This document shows, in pieces, positions 8,674-20,200 of a stretch of DNA of 64,000 bases; position 1 is the first letter of the stretch; every line of letters starts with the position of its first letter. The stretch spans positions 1-64,000 of the forward strand of contig SVFK01000012.1 in assembly GCA_015056915.1 (NCBI GenBank). The letters run 5' to 3'. Made by a program: the position numbers and the translations under genes. The DNA is from Lachnospiraceae bacterium (lineage in GTDB: Bacteria; Bacillota; Clostridia; Lachnospirales; Lachnospiraceae). Below the pieces are notes generated by a model that saw nothing but the letters and a program-made list of their open reading frames with translations, did no database searches and was not told where the DNA came from.

Positions 8674-9271
8674 TATACTGAAAATCTCCTACTCGTTGCT
8701 GCCTTACCTGTCTTCTCGTAAATACATAAAAATATAACAGAATAGCAATCACATAAAATACAAGTCTGCCCACAATCGTATGTGCCAGATAATAAATCTC
8801 ATTTCCATATAGATGAACCATAATACAGATAACAGTTAATCGTAAAACATTGGCACCAATCACTATGAGCACACCTACGATTCCTACCCACAGCTTCTCA
8901 TACCACTTATACGCCTGAAAAAATATCAACAATGATAAAAACACAAGTATTTCTACAAGACCTGCACACTCAAAATCAATATACAAGGAAACGGGACCGT
9001 TAATATTTTCAATAAACAGAATCCCATAGCTGACATATGACTCAAACATGCCTGTCAGTCTTCCCACCCAACCGGTCAGATAACACACAATTCTTGCAAG
9101 GGGTACCGTTAACACCGGTTCTAAAATAACAAAAAGAAATATAAATAAGCCTACAGCTCCTACCAAAAAGGAGAAAAAAAACTGCTGTTTTCTTCTAAAA
9201 ATACTAAGTGCATATATCCATATTATCATCAACAGCAATAATATCGCCCAATTTTGCATCATCAGCACCAA
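8657..9271 (-). CDS. xrtG: Exosortase family protein XrtG
   Basis: Exosortases are multi-pass membrane cysteine proteases or transpeptidases that process proteins with a C-terminal sorting tail. This 204-residue protein has about six to seven hydrophobic segments. All three expected catalytic residues are visible: Cys102 in FECAGLVE, Arg144 in GANVLRLT and His164 in AHTIVGR. The frame opens with TTG-GTG-CTG-ATG-ATG. The TTG at 9271 is closest to AAGGG, but ATG 9262 is also possible. It follows the second PTPS-like gene by 11 bp. Its likely substrate is encoded two genes upstream (9695-10750). Confidence 0.85.
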   Translation of the reverse strand: MVLMMQNWAILLLLMIIWIYALSIFRRKQQFFFSFLVGAVGLFIFLFVILEPVLTVPLARIVCYLTGWVGRLTGMFESYVSYGILFIENINGPVSLYIDFECAGLVEILVFLSLLIFFQAYKWYEKLWVGIVGVLIVIGANVLRLTVICIMVHLYGNEIYYLAHTIVGRLVFYVIAILLYFYVFTRRQVRQQRVGDFQYNDKTN

Positions 9272-9282
9272 ACTTTCCCTTA

Positions 9283-9711
9283 TTACAGATCCATCTGTCG
9301 TTTATATTCTCGAAACATCTCATCCTTTATCGGAATATATGAGCTACCAAGCAGTAAGCGCTCACCCATTGCATATAATGCTGTGGGACTGTCCCCCACT
9401 TCTACCTGAATCAGCTGCATACCATGGATTGTTGCAATTTCCTTAACGTCGTAATATACAGTCTCGCAAATCAACTCAATTGTAGGAATATTTCCCTGAA
9501 ACTTTTCCATCGCATTCAGATATCGACCATTATATTGCTCCAAATATTGTTTCAATTCTTTTTCACAGCAGTTCTGTTTCTCCAAATCCATTTGCTCAAT
9601 TATCATACACAATATCACCAGAAAGGAATGCGTATGCTTATTTTCATCCGTCTCCGGTGTCATATTATGCATGGCATTAAAATGAAACTGCCACCTATAC
9701 ATTCTGTCCAT
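9283..9711 (-). CDS. 6-pyruvoyltetrahydropterin synthase-related protein (XrtG locus, copy 2)
   Basis: This 142-residue protein is a distant relative of the copy at 6908-7297. The putative zinc histidines are His15 (FNAMHNM), His26 and His28 (KHTHSFLV). A segment NIPTIELICETVYYDVKEI matches NPTVENMCNYLYEKI of the other copy, and VGDSPTALYAMG matches the C-terminal ETPS-Y region. It lacks a cysteine between the zinc histidines. The start overlaps the end of the sorted surface protein gene by 17 bp, indicating coupling. A structural or binding role within the exosortase system is more likely than pterin synthesis. Confidence 0.72.
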   Translation of the reverse strand: MDRMYRWQFHFNAMHNMTPETDENKHTHSFLVILCMIIEQMDLEKQNCCEKELKQYLEQYNGRYLNAMEKFQGNIPTIELICETVYYDVKEIATIHGMQLIQVEVGDSPTALYAMGERLLLGSSYIPIKDEMFREYKRQMDL

Positions 9712-10750
9712 TAGAATCTTTTTTCTTCTTTCCGTATTTATTCAAAAGTATCGTACTTCCGGGTATGATAAGCAATGCTGCTACTGCCGATGCCGCGGGC
9801 GTAATACTTGCTCCTGATGCTGTAACAGCCACATCACCCGTTACATTGGAACACTGAAACTGAATTGTTCCAATATTATCCAAATCAATACTGCTGTTCT
9901 GGTATTGCATTTCAGATAGCGGAATGCGAAGCTCTACCTCTGCATTAACATTGCTCTCCTTTTTGGTGAGATATGCCAACGCCCCATTCACCTCTTGAGT
10001 AGATACTGCACCATTGCTATGCAAAGCTACCATCTGATAGGTTCCTGCACCCAGGTGTGAAATATTACCTGTTACAACTTCCTTAGTATCAGGAAATCTC
10101 ACACAAAAAGTAGCCTGATTACCATCAATGATAAAATTGTAGGCATCACAGTTAACCTTCGAACCGTACTCCCTTGCAAATACAATATGTAAATATACAT
10201 AAGTTCCATCACAATAAAGCTGAACCTTATTTCTTACATCTGTGTTGTAGGTTCCTTCCGGTGTCATATAACACACCCCGTCTATCCAGACACCATTTAC
10301 CCAACAGTTTTCCGAATTATCCCAGTTATATTCATAAGAGCAGGGAAGGCTGTCCCAGTCAATTCCGAATTGGGAAGGTGTTGCGCCTGATGCATTATCC
10401 ATATAAGCTGCCAACCCAAAGGTACTCAAAGGACTAACCTCCTGTACCTGACTAAGCTGCTCCTCCGGTTCCTCTCCCATGCTTATAGATATCTGCACCT
10501 GTCCAACAGCTGCCACCTCACCTACAGGCTCCTGAGCGTATACTACATCAGCCGCCACTTCTGAGGAATAGGCATAGGATTTGATAATCTCCACGGCAGC
10601 ACCATCCGGTAACACCAGTGCCTCCAGCGCCTGCACTGCATCAGCCTCCGTCATCCCTGTAACATCAGGAATATTTACATGAAGCTCCGTTGCCTTAACC
10701 GGCATTACAATCATTAATGCACATATCAACACCAACATCAAACGTTTCAT
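9695..10750 (-). CDS. Secreted PASTA-domain protein with exosortase sorting tail
   Basis: The 351-residue protein starts with a signal peptide (MKRLMLVLICALMIV, cleavage near residue 20). Residues about 26-92 look like one PASTA domain (IPDVTGMTEADAVQALEAL ... VQISIS). A large extracellular domain rich in Asn, Tyr and Cys follows. The C-terminus has the tripartite tail expected of an exosortase substrate: SGASITPAASA, a hydrophobic helix and the basic cluster KYGKKKK near residue 340. This resembles the Firmicu-CTERM tail linked to XrtG. It overlaps the upstream membrane protein gene by 56 bp. It is the only secreted protein in the cluster and hence the natural substrate. Confidence 0.75.
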   Translation of the reverse strand: MKRLMLVLICALMIVMPVKATELHVNIPDVTGMTEADAVQALEALVLPDGAAVEIIKSYAYSSEVAADVVYAQEPVGEVAAVGQVQISISMGEEPEEQLSQVQEVSPLSTFGLAAYMDNASGATPSQFGIDWDSLPCSYEYNWDNSENCWVNGVWIDGVCYMTPEGTYNTDVRNKVQLYCDGTYVYLHIVFAREYGSKVNCDAYNFIIDGNQATFCVRFPDTKEVVTGNISHLGAGTYQMVALHSNGAVSTQEVNGALAYLTKKESNVNAEVELRIPLSEMQYQNSSIDLDNIGTIQFQCSNVTGDVAVTASGASITPAASAVAALLIIPGSTILLNKYGKKKKDSNGQNV

Positions 10751-13232
10751 TATTGAGACCTCCTCTCCGATACTTTAACACAAGAATCCAATATACCACA
10801 CATCCTATCATACCAATTATAGAAACAACTGCACCGATTCCAAGGTCAGTGTATTCCACATGTAAAATAGTAGTCCCTTTATCAACCACGATTAAATTAT
10901 TTCTTGCCAGCTTTTCTTGTCCATTATCCTTCACAAAACAATCCAGATTAGCAATACCGGTATTAACACCATCACCATCTGACTCAATAGTAACCTGTGA
11001 GCTCTCATAAGTTACCTTCAGCGGTACAATTTCTGTAGTGCCTACCTGTCCCGGTTCTGCTTCAAAGATTTCATTTAGAAATATAAGCAGCTCCGGAATC
11101 TTGTCCTGATGATAATAATATACCGGATTAAAACCCAGAAAAGTAATATTAGGATTATCCTGTCTTACCACATATGCCAGACTGGTCGTATTATCATAAT
11201 AAGCATCTTTGACTATTTCGGATGCACCCGACAGATATACCGTATTCCAAACGTCGTATCCCGCCGTCTGGAAATCCAGCTTAAACTGAGAACCATTATC
11301 GGTAGACATTACCGGGAATTTCTCCGTAAACGCCACAAACTGCGCATAAACACCCATTATTTCAGCCTTACCGGACAACTTGCTCATAGGAATATGCTGC
11401 ATATCAATGTATACCTGTACACCCCTGTCAGCAATTTCCATTAACATTTGTTCCGCTGTGGTTTTGTCATTATAGGTGAAACCTGACAGATACAGCTTTT
11501 TATATTGAGTCAATTCTTCTACATTGTAATCATCTATGCAATTACTGTGCCCATATCCAAACTGCGGATACAGGTAGCAAATAGACTGCGCATGTTCTCC
11601 AATGGCGAGATTTTCATATTTTTTAATAATGCCGAAGGTTCCCTGTGCTTCATCCAGATGATACAGCCATACTTTATCATTTTCCTGATATAGCGTATAT
11701 CCCACAAGCTCCGCAGCACGATTCATGTCTTCCATATTCTCTACAGAAATCAATCCCTTATCCACAAGAACCGTATCATCTCCCAGCTCCAGAAAACGGT
11801 CAAAAACGTATTCATAGAAGCCATTTTGGGCTGCTTCATTGATATTCACGATATTGTCAAGCGTCTCTGCACCCTGATAGGCCCACCCAAAGCTGTAGAG
11901 AACACTGCTTTCATCCATATCCTTACTCAAATACCAACTGGGAATAGCTCCCCATGTACTGTTATCTAATATTCCTAATCTGTTCTGCGTAAGCTCCACT
12001 GCCTCCGGCAATAAATACTGACTCATATCCTGCTCTACCGCTTCAGCGACCGAATGCTCTTTGGTTTCCACCAAAAGCGTAACCGTAAAAAGACTGTCCA
12101 ACAGCATTGCCATGGTAAACAAAATGATAGCAGAACGTTTCAATTCCTTCCAAAAAAGCAGAGAAAGAAAAAACATACACATTGCCATTGGTACAAAACG
12201 CTGCATCCAGAACACCTGACTCATGGGAAGAAGTCTTACTACTGCAGAAATCGTAGTGGTGGTGGATACAAAAATCAAAAGCGAGGTAATAAAGCCTGCT
12301 CCGGTTTTCTTATTCGCAGCTATGATACCCAGAATAATAATCACAAAAATAACAAGACCAAAATAGAAGCTCCTCATATATCCCGCGCCATTGCGGAAGA
12401 AAGGATTCAAGGATTTTACTGCTTCCTGTGCCCACTGACTGATTGTTGCAACAGAGGCCTCAGAATCCTGAGAGGTCAAGCCGCCTCCGGTAAGACCCGG
12501 CAACAGGAAAATACCGGATGCCAAATATGCAAAAACTAAATCTATTGTTACTAAAATTATTCCACGCCATTGTCGATTCATAATGCCATATACGACACCG
12601 AAAACAAATATAGAGATACCGGCCATTGCCGCTATCATAAAATGAGTAACTGTAATCAACCATATTACAATTGCCAGTCCTATTAGTTTATTCAGCCTTT
12701 TATAATGAATAATTTCCCAAACACAATAGAATGCAAAAGGTAATAAAGAACTGATAAATATTCTGGGGATATTACCTTCTGCCATAAATATTCGAATATT
12801 ATCCGGACAGAAGAAAAAAAGATTACCCGTCAAAAAAGCCATGCCCAGCCTATTCTCTGTCTTACCCAGCAAAAACCACCCTATCATATTCAACAGGTAT
12901 GCAACACCGGCAAACAAATAAAAGGCATTCAGCACATCTCCTTGGGTACAAAACTGCAAAAGTGCAACTACATAGTACGCCAATGGCGGCCAATATCGAA
13001 ACAGCTCCATGCTGTTGTACCAATACTCTGTATATATCGGATATAACACGCCCTCCCTTAAGGAGTGATGTAAATAATTGATTTTAAACAAATGACCAAA
13101 GGTGTCCGTATCCACACTATCAGGATAAATAGAATTGAAATAAAGATATGACACGAAAACCAGTGCAACAGCACAAGCAACCAATAAAAAAGCTATACTT
13201 CTTGTTATCTTTGGTTTTGTCCTCTCCATCAT
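10695..13232 (-). CDS. Large PTPS-related integral membrane protein of the XrtG locus
   Basis: The 845-residue protein has a first membrane helix at about 13-33, then VDTDTFGHLFKINYLHHSL and RYWPPLAYYVVALLQF. These are hallmarks of the PTPS_related membrane family (Pfam PF10131, from memory), which resembles GT-C type transferases. About ten further helices run to residue 390. A soluble extracytoplasmic part (about 400-790) and a last helix near 805-825 follow. An Asp pair (DTDTFGH) in the first external loop would suit lipid-linked sugar chemistry. It is the first gene of the XrtG operon behind its own promoter, with AAGGATG before ATG 13232. A role in glycan transfer to the exported protein is an inference. 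Confidence 0.75.
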   Translation of the reverse strand: MMERTKPKITRSIAFLLVACAVALVFVSYLYFNSIYPDSVDTDTFGHLFKINYLHHSLREGVLYPIYTEYWYNSMELFRYWPPLAYYVVALLQFCTQGDVLNAFYLFAGVAYLLNMIGWFLLGKTENRLGMAFLTGNLFFFCPDNIRIFMAEGNIPRIFISSLLPFAFYCVWEIIHYKRLNKLIGLAIVIWLITVTHFMIAAMAGISIFVFGVVYGIMNRQWRGIILVTIDLVFAYLASGIFLLPGLTGGGLTSQDSEASVATISQWAQEAVKSLNPFFRNGAGYMRSFYFGLVIFVIIILGIIAANKKTGAGFITSLLIFVSTTTTISAVVRLLPMSQVFWMQRFVPMAMCMFFLSLLFWKELKRSAIILFTMAMLLDSLFTVTLLVETKEHSVAEAVEQDMSQYLLPEAVELTQNRLGILDNSTWGAIPSWYLSKDMDESSVLYSFGWAYQGAETLDNIVNINEAAQNGFYEYVFDRFLELGDDTVLVDKGLISVENMEDMNRAAELVGYTLYQENDKVWLYHLDEAQGTFGIIKKYENLAIGEHAQSICYLYPQFGYGHSNCIDDYNVEELTQYKKLYLSGFTYNDKTTAEQMLMEIADRGVQVYIDMQHIPMSKLSGKAEIMGVYAQFVAFTEKFPVMSTDNGSQFKLDFQTAGYDVWNTVYLSGASEIVKDAYYDNTTSLAYVVRQDNPNITFLGFNPVYYYHQDKIPELLIFLNEIFEAEPGQVGTTEIVPLKVTYESSQVTIESDGDGVNTGIANLDCFVKDNGQEKLARNNLIVVDKGTTILHVEYTDLGIGAVVSIIGMIGCVVYWILVLKYRRGGLNNETFDVGVDMCINDCNAG

Positions 13233-13270
13233 ATGTCATCCTTTTCTCTTCATCCATTGTATGAGTTTAT

Positions 13271-13299
13271 ATTATATCACATATACTTCATCCCGGCAA
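13271..13299 (-). promoter_or_regulatory. Sigma-A promoter of the XrtG operon
   Basis: The minus strand has TTGCCG (13294-13299), 17 bp, then TATAAT (13271-13276), about 40 bp before the first start codon. It lies well beyond the rpoC terminator (13396-13441), so the XrtG operon is transcribed independently of rpoBC. Confidence 0.75.
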
Positions 13300-13395
13300 A
13301 GTGCATTTTACATATTTCTTCATATCAACAATAAAATCATGCAAAACAAACAAAAAATATGTCTTGTCGTGCCCGTTCAGAGTGTTTTTTACCCA

Positions 13396-13441
13396 CAAAA
13401 ACAGGATATCTAAAGTCATACTTAACCTTAGATACCCTGTT
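13396..13441 (-). terminator. rpoBC terminator
   Basis: Arms 13401-13413 and 13428-13440 pair over 13 bp with one mismatch around a 14-nt loop. On the minus strand the stem is followed by TTTTTGTG. It lies 50 to 90 bases past the rpoC stop. Confidence 0.8.
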
Positions 13442-13489
13442 ATTACTTCTTACATTAACTCGCTTTGCGTTTCAGTGTTTCAGCTCACT

Positions 13490-16400
13490 TTACAGTACAG
13501 TACTTTCTTCTGTGGAAACCTCTTGCTCATCGTTCTCAGGTATCTGCACTCCGATTTCGATTCCCTCATCCAAAAAATCTTCAGCATTGTCATCCAGCGA
13601 TTCACCTTCTACCTCAAAGTTGCCTGTATAATCTGTATTCAGTCTGGTATTACGATATCTCTTCATACCGGTTCCTGCAGGAATCAGCTTACCGATAATA
13701 ACGTTTTCCTTCAGACCAATCAAGGGATCAACCTTACCCTTAATAGCTGCCTCAGTCAGAACCTTGGTAGTCTCCTGGAAGGAAGCTGCTGACAGGAAGG
13801 AATTAGTTGCCAGAGCCGCCTTGGTAATACCAAGAATAATCTGCTTACCGTCAGCAGGCTCTTTGCCTTCAGCAATCAGCTGCTCATTCATATCTTCAAA
13901 CTCAAGTACATCAACAAGAGTACCGGGAAGGAAATCAGTGTCTCCGTTATTCTCAACACGCACCTTCTTCAGCATCTGACGTACCAATACTTCAATGTGC
14001 TTATCAGCAATGTCTACACCCTGCAGACGATATACACGCTGTACCTCACGGAGCATGTAATCCTGTACGGCACGAACACCCTTAATCTTAAGTAAATCAT
14101 GAGGATTTACACTACCTTCTGTCAGTTCATCGCCGGCTTCAAGCATCTGTCCGTCCACAATCTTAATACGGGAACCGTAAGGAATCAGGTATGCCTTGGA
14201 TTCACCGGTCTCGTCATTGGTGATTACAACCTCACGCTTCTTCTTGGTATCGCGAATCTCTGCTTTACCGCCAAATTCAGCAATGATTGCAAGTCCCTTA
14301 GGCTTTCTTGCCTCGAACAACTCTTCTACACGAGGAAGACCCTGTGTAATATCGTCACCCGCAACACCACCGGTGTGGAAGGTTCTCATGGTCAGCTGTG
14401 TACCAGGCTCACCGATAGACTGTGCTGCAATAATACCTACAGCCTCACCTACCTGAACAGCTTCACCGGTCGCCATGTTAGCTCCGTAGCATTTTGCACA
14501 GATACCGTTGCGAGAACGACAGTTCAAGATATTACGAATCTTAACCTCTTCAATAGGCTCACCCTTCTCGTTCACACCAATGCTTAAAATCTTAGCTGCA
14601 CGGCTGGGGGTAATCATATGATTGTGCTTTACAATCATATTGCCGTCTTTATCAAAAATATCATTGCAGGAATATCTTCCTGTAATTCTATCCTTCAGAC
14701 CCTCGATGGTTTCCTTGCCATCCATAAATGCCTTAACTACCATACCGGGAATCTCGGCTTTGCCTTCACAGCAGTCAACCTCACGGATAATCAGCTCCTG
14801 AGATACGTCTACCATTCGACGTGTCAGATAACCGGAGTCAGCGGTACGAAGCGCTGTATCGGACAGACCCTTACGCGCACCATGTGCAGACATAAAGTAC
14901 TCCAATACGTCCAGACCTTCACGGAAGTTAGACTTAATAGGCAACTCAATGGTTCTACCGGTAGTATCAGCCATCAGACCACGCATACCTGCCAGCTGCT
15001 TAATCTGCTGGTTGGAACCACGCGCACCGGAATCTGCCATCATGAAGATGTTGTTATACTTATCAAGACCTGCCAACAGTACATCTGTCAGCTCCTTATC
15101 GGTCTCATTCCAGGTCTCAACTACTGCACGATATCTTTCTTCCTCGGTAATCAGACCTCTGCGGTAGTTTGCGGAAATCTTATCTACAGTCGCCTGAGCA
15201 GCTGCCAGCATTTCAGGCTTCTTCTCAGGAACGGTCATATCGGAAATAGATACGGTCATAGCAGCTCTTGTAGAGTACTTGTAACCGATTGCCTTTACAT
15301 CATCCAACACCTCTGCTGTCTTGGAAGCACCATGGGTATTGATAACCTTCTCCAGAATCTGCTTCAGACCCTTTTTACCTACATGGAAATCTACCTCAAG
15401 CTTCAAGAGATTTTCAGGATTGCTTCTGTCCACAAAACCAAGGTCCTGAGGAAGAATCTCATTAAAGATAAAACGTCCCAGTGTGGATTCCACGTTGCCG
15501 GTAATGATCTCACCCTCTGCATTTACCTTGGAAATACGTACATTAATTCTGGAATGAAGAGTAATCACCTTATTCTCATAAGCCAGAATTGCTTCATTTA
15601 CATTCTTAAAGAATTTACCTTCGCCCAACGCACCGGGTCTCTCCTGTGTCAGGTAGTAAATACCAAGTACCATATCCTGTGAAGGAACGGCAACAGGACC
15701 ACCGTCAGAAGGCTTTAACAGGTTGTTGGGAGACAAAAGCAGGAATCTACATTCAGCCTGTGCCTCAACAGACAGAGGAAGATGAACTGCCATCTGGTCA
15801 CCGTCGAAGTCTGCGTTGAACGCGGTACATACCAACGGATGAAGCTTAATAGCCTTACCTTCTACCAGAATCGGCTCAAATGCCTGAATTCCCAATCTAT
15901 GAAGAGTAGGAGCACGGTTTAACATTACAGGATGTTCCTTGATAACCTCTTCCAACACATCCCAAACCTGTGTATCCAGTCTCTCTACCAGCTTCTTAGC
16001 ATTTTTAATGTTCTGGCTGATTCCCTTTGCCACCAGCTCCTTCATAACGAAGGGCTTAAAGAGCTCAATAGCCATTTCCTTAGGAAGACCGCACTGATAA
16101 ATCTTCAACTCAGGTCCTACTACGATAACGGAACGTCCGGAATAGTCTACACGCTTACCTAACAGGTTCTGACGGAAACGTCCGGATTTACCCTTTAACA
16201 TGTCGGACAGAGACTTCAACGCTCTGTTACCGGGGCCGGTAACGGGACGACCACGTCTGCCGTTATCGATAAGTGCATCTACTGCCTCCTGCAGCATTCT
16301 CTTTTCATTACGAACGATAATGTCAGGAGCACCCAGCTCAAGCAGTCTCTTCAGACGGTTATTTCTATTGATAATTCTTCTGTACAAATCATTCAAGTCG

Positions 16401-17179
16401 GAGGTTGCAAAACGTCCGCCATCCAACTGAACCATAGGGCGAAGATCAGGAGGAATAACAGGAACCACATCCATAATCATCCACTCAGGCTTGTTACCTG
16501 AACCACGGAAAGCTTCTACCACTTCCAGTCTCTTGATGATGCGTGCACGCTTCTGACCGGAGGACTCCTTCAAGCCGGTCTTCAGCTCTACAGCTTCTGC
16601 TTCCAAATCAATCGCCTGCAACAGCTCTTTGATAGCCTCTGCACCCATACCTACACGGAACTTGTTACCCCATGTCTCTCTTGCATCCTGATATTCCTTC
16701 TCGGACAATACCTGCTTATATTCCAGATTGGACTCGCCGGCATCCAGTACGATATAGGAAGCAAAATACAGAACCTTTTCCAGAATTCTGGGGGATAAAT
16801 CCAATATCAGACCCATGCGGCTGGGGATACCCTTAAAGTACCAAATATGGGATACGGGAGCTGCAAGCTCAATATGACCCATACGCTCTCTACGAACGCT
16901 TGCCTTGGTAACCTCTACGCCACAACGATCGCAGACTACGCCTTTATATCTGATTTTCTTATATTTACCACAATGACATTCCCAGTCCTTGCTAGGTCCG
17001 AAAATCTTCTCACAGAACAAGCCTTCTCTTTCAGGCTTTAAGGTTCTGTAGTTGATTGTTTCCGGCTTTAACACTTCACCATGGGACCAGTCGCGGATCT
17101 TATCCGGAGAAGCCAATCCTATTTTGATGGCATCAAATGTCATAGGCTGGTAGGTTGTTTCATTCTTTGTTTCTAACAT
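13490..17179 (-). CDS. rpoC: RNA polymerase beta-prime subunit
   Basis: RpoC forms one half of the RNA polymerase active site. The product of about 1229 residues is full length for Clostridia. Visible are the N-terminal zinc site [19 protein letters not shown], the catalytic NADFDGDQM loop with its three aspartates near residue 450, the second zinc site with [13 protein letters not shown] near 890, and the trigger-loop region [16 protein letters not shown] prefer ATG 17179, since GGGAG lies 8 bases upstream of it. An upstream in-frame GTG at 17188 abuts the same purine run. It follows rpoB after a short gap. Confidence 0.97.
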   Translation of the reverse strand: MLETKNETTYQPMTFDAIKIGLASPDKIRDWSHGEVLKPETINYRTLKPEREGLFCEKIFGPSKDWECHCGKYKKIRYKGVVCDRCGVEVTKASVRRERMGHIELAAPVSHIWYFKGIPSRMGLILDLSPRILEKVLYFASYIVLDAGESNLEYKQVLSEKEYQDARETWGNKFRVGMGAEAIKELLQAIDLEAEAVELKTGLKESSGQKRARIIKRLEVVEAFRGSGNKPEWMIMDVVPVIPPDLRPMVQLDGGRFATSDLNDLYRRIINRNNRLKRLLELGAPDIIVRNEKRMLQEAVDALIDNGRRGRPVTGPGNRALKSLSDMLKGKSGRFRQNLLGKRVDYSGRSVIVVGPELKIYQCGLPKEMAIELFKPFVMKELVAKGISQNIKNAKKLVERLDTQVWDVLEEVIKEHPVMLNRAPTLHRLGIQAFEPILVEGKAIKLHPLVCTAFNADFDGDQMAVHLPLSVEAQAECRFLLLSPNNLLKPSDGGPVAVPSQDMVLGIYYLTQERPGALGEGKFFKNVNEAILAYENKVITLHSRINVRISKVNAEGEIITGNVESTLGRFIFNEILPQDLGFVDRSNPENLLKLEVDFHVGKKGLKQILEKVINTHGASKTAEVLDDVKAIGYKYSTRAAMTVSISDMTVPEKKPEMLAAAQATVDKISANYRRGLITEEERYRAVVETWNETDKELTDVLLAGLDKYNNIFMMADSGARGSNQQIKQLAGMRGLMADTTGRTIELPIKSNFREGLDVLEYFMSAHGARKGLSDTALRTADSGYLTRRMVDVSQELIIREVDCCEGKAEIPGMVVKAFMDGKETIEGLKDRITGRYSCNDIFDKDGNMIVKHNHMITPSRAAKILSIGVNEKGEPIEEVKIRNILNCRSRNGICAKCYGANMATGEAVQVGEAVGIIAAQSIGEPGTQLTMRTFHTGGVAGDDITQGLPRVEELFEARKPKGLAIIAEFGGKAEIRDTKKKREVVITNDETGESKAYLIPYGSRIKIVDGQMLEAGDELTEGSVNPHDLLKIKGVRAVQDYMLREVQRVYRLQGVDIADKHIEVLVRQMLKKVRVENNGDTDFLPGTLVDVLEFEDMNEQLIAEGKEPADGKQIILGITKAALATNSFLSAASFQETTKVLTEAAIKGKVDPLIGLKENVIIGKLIPAGTGMKRYRNTRLNTDYTGNFEVEGESLDDNAEDFLDEGIEIGVQIPENDEQEVSTEESTVL

Positions 17180-17206
17180 TAATGGCACTCCCTTTCTAAA
17201 CTGATA

Positions 17207-20200
17207 TTAAAATTCTTCGTCATCACCGTCAAAGCTATCATCAAATGCATCATCAGAGAAATCATCCTCGTCTGCACTTACCAGCTCTCCGCTCTCATCG
17301 AATTCCTGTGCCTGATAGCCCATTGCACCTAAGGAGTTGTTGTCGTAATCGTCGTACTTACGATCGCCTTCCATCTCATAACGGTAATCGGTATCACCGT
17401 AATCAATGGTCTCCATAATCTCAACTTCGGTCTGATCCTCACGAAGAACTCTTACATCCAGACCAAGTGCCTGTAATTCTTTTAACAATACCTTGAAGGA
17501 CTCAGGGATGCCGGGTTCAGGAATATTGTCGCCCTTGATAATTGCTTCATAGGTCTTCACACGTCCTACAACATCATCAGACTTAACAGTCAGAATCTCC
17601 TGCAAGGTATAGGATGCACCGTATGCCTCAAGAGCCCAAACCTCCATCTCACCGAAACGCTGTCCACCAAACTGAGCCTTACCACCCAGAGGCTGCTGTG
17701 TTACCAGGGAGTACGGTCCGGTAGAACGTGCATGAATCTTATCGTCTACCAGATGGTGAAGCTTCAGGTAATGCATGTGTCCGATAGTTACGGGACCATC
17801 AAAATACTCACCGGTTCTACCGTCACGAAGACGAACCTTACCGTCACGAGAAAGAGGAACGCCGTTCCATACCTTTCTATGCTCACGATTCTCGGAGAGA
17901 TATTCCATTACCTCGGGAAGCAGCTCTGCCTCATGCTTACTTGCAAAGGTAGGAGCAGCTGCATCATATTCTTTTCCTTCCTTCTCTGCCAAAGCTTTTG
18001 CTTCTTCAGCATCAAAGGGCAGATTTACATAGTCATTTGCCAGATCGAGAGTATCCATAATATCCTTCTCGTTTGCTCCGTCAAATACAGGTGTTGCAAC
18101 ATTAAAGCCCAGAGCCTTTGCAGCCAAAGAGAGATGAATCTCCAATACCTGTCCAATATTCATACGGGAAGGTACGCCCAGAGGGTTAAGCACGATATCC
18201 AAAGGACGTCCGTTAGGCAGATAAGGCATATCTTCTACCGGTAACACGCGGGAAACAACACCCTTGTTACCATGACGACCAGCCATCTTGTCACCTACGG
18301 AAATCTTTCTCTTCTGTGCAATATAAATACGAACTGCCTGATTTACACCGGGAGATAATTCGTCGCTGTTTTCACGGGTAAATACCTTAGCATCCACAAC
18401 GATACCATACTCACCGTGAGGAACCTTTAAGGAGGTATCTCTTACCTCTCTTGCCTTCTCACCGAAGATTGCGCGGAGAAGTCTCTCTTCTGCGGTCAGC
18501 TCTGTCTCTCCCTTAGGAGTTACCTTACCCACCAGGATATCACCGGCACGAACCTCAGCACCGATACGGATAATACCTCTGTCATCCAAATCCTTTAAGG
18601 CATCATCACCTACACCGGGAACATCACGGGTAATCTCCTCGGGTCCCAGCTTGGTGTCACGAGCTTCTGCTTCGTATTCTTCAATATGAACGGAGGTATA
18701 TACATCCTCCTGTACCAGTCTTTCACTTAACAGAACCGCATCCTCGTAGTTGTAGCCTTCCCATGTCATAAAGCCAATCAGCGGGTTCTTACCCAATGCC
18801 AGCTCGCCCTGGGAGGTTGAAGGACCGTCTGCAATCACCTGACCCTCTGCCACATGGTCACCCTTGAATACAATGGGCTTCTGATTGTAGCAGTTGGACT
18901 GGTTACTTCTTGAAAATTTGGTCAGATGGTATTCCAGCTTTTCGCCATCATCACACGTTATTCTTACCAAATTAGAGGATACATAGGTTACTGTACCGGC
19001 TTTCTTTGCCACTACGCAGACACCGGAGTCAACAGCAGCCTTAGGCTCCATACCTGTACCTACTGCAGGTGCTTCTGTAGTCAAAAGCGGAACTGCCTGA
19101 CGCTGCATGTTGGAACCCATCAGCGCACGGTTCGCATCATCGTTTTCCAGGAAAGGAATCAATGCGGTAGCCACAGAGAATACCATTTTCGGGGATACAT
19201 CCATGTAATCAAACATAGCCTTAGGATATTCCTGAGTCTCCTCACGGAAACGACCGGATACGCTGTTACGTACAAAGTAACCGTTCTCATCCAATGCCTC
19301 ATTTGCCTGTGCTACATGATAATTGTCCTCTTCATCAGCAGTCATATATACTACTTCCTCTGTTACACGAGGATTTTCAGGGTCAGCCTTATCAATCTTA
19401 CGATAAGGTGCCTCTACAAAACCATACTCATTAATTCTTGCATAGCTTGCAAGAGAGTTAATCAGACCAATGTTAGGACCTTCAGGAGTCTCAATAGGAC
19501 ACATTCTTCCGTAGTGGGAATAGTGTACATCTCGTACCTCGAATCCGGCACGGTCTCTTGACAGACCACCGGGACCCAATGCAGACAAACGTCTCTTGTG
19601 AGTCAGCTCACCCAAAGGATTGTTCTGATCCATAAACTGTGACAGCTGGGAGGAACCGAAGAATTCCTTTACAGCAGCTGTAACAGGCTTAATATTGATA
19701 AGGGACTGAGGAGAAATTTCCTCAGCATCATGTGTCGTCATACGCTCACGTACCACTCTCTCCATTCTGGACAGACCGATACGGTACTGGTTCTGAAGCA
19801 GCTCACCTACGGCACGAATACGTCTGTTACCCAAATGATCAATATCATCATCATTGCCCAGACCATATTCCAGATGCATATTATAGTTGATGGAAGCAAT
19901 AATATCTTCCTTGGTAATATGCTTCGGCACTAACTCATATACATTCTTCTTAATTGCTTCTGCAAGCTGTTCAGGGTCCTCGCCAAACTCTTCAATAATC
20001 TTGGAGAGTACAGGATAATAAACAAGCTCATGAATGCCCAATTCTCTGGGGTTGCAATCCACAAAATTGGTAATGTCAACCATCATGTTGGACAGCACCT
20101 TGACATTTCTTTCCTCAGTCTGAATATATACAAAAGGTACTGCTGCATTCTGGATTGTATCCGCAAGCTCCGGAGTAACCTTGTCGCCGGCGGAAGCAAG

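Noticed and set aside
14618..15682. Rightward 354-codon open frame
   Set aside because: It lies entirely antisense to rpoC, whose product is conserved throughout. The translation is rich in Cys/His/Leu with no domain.
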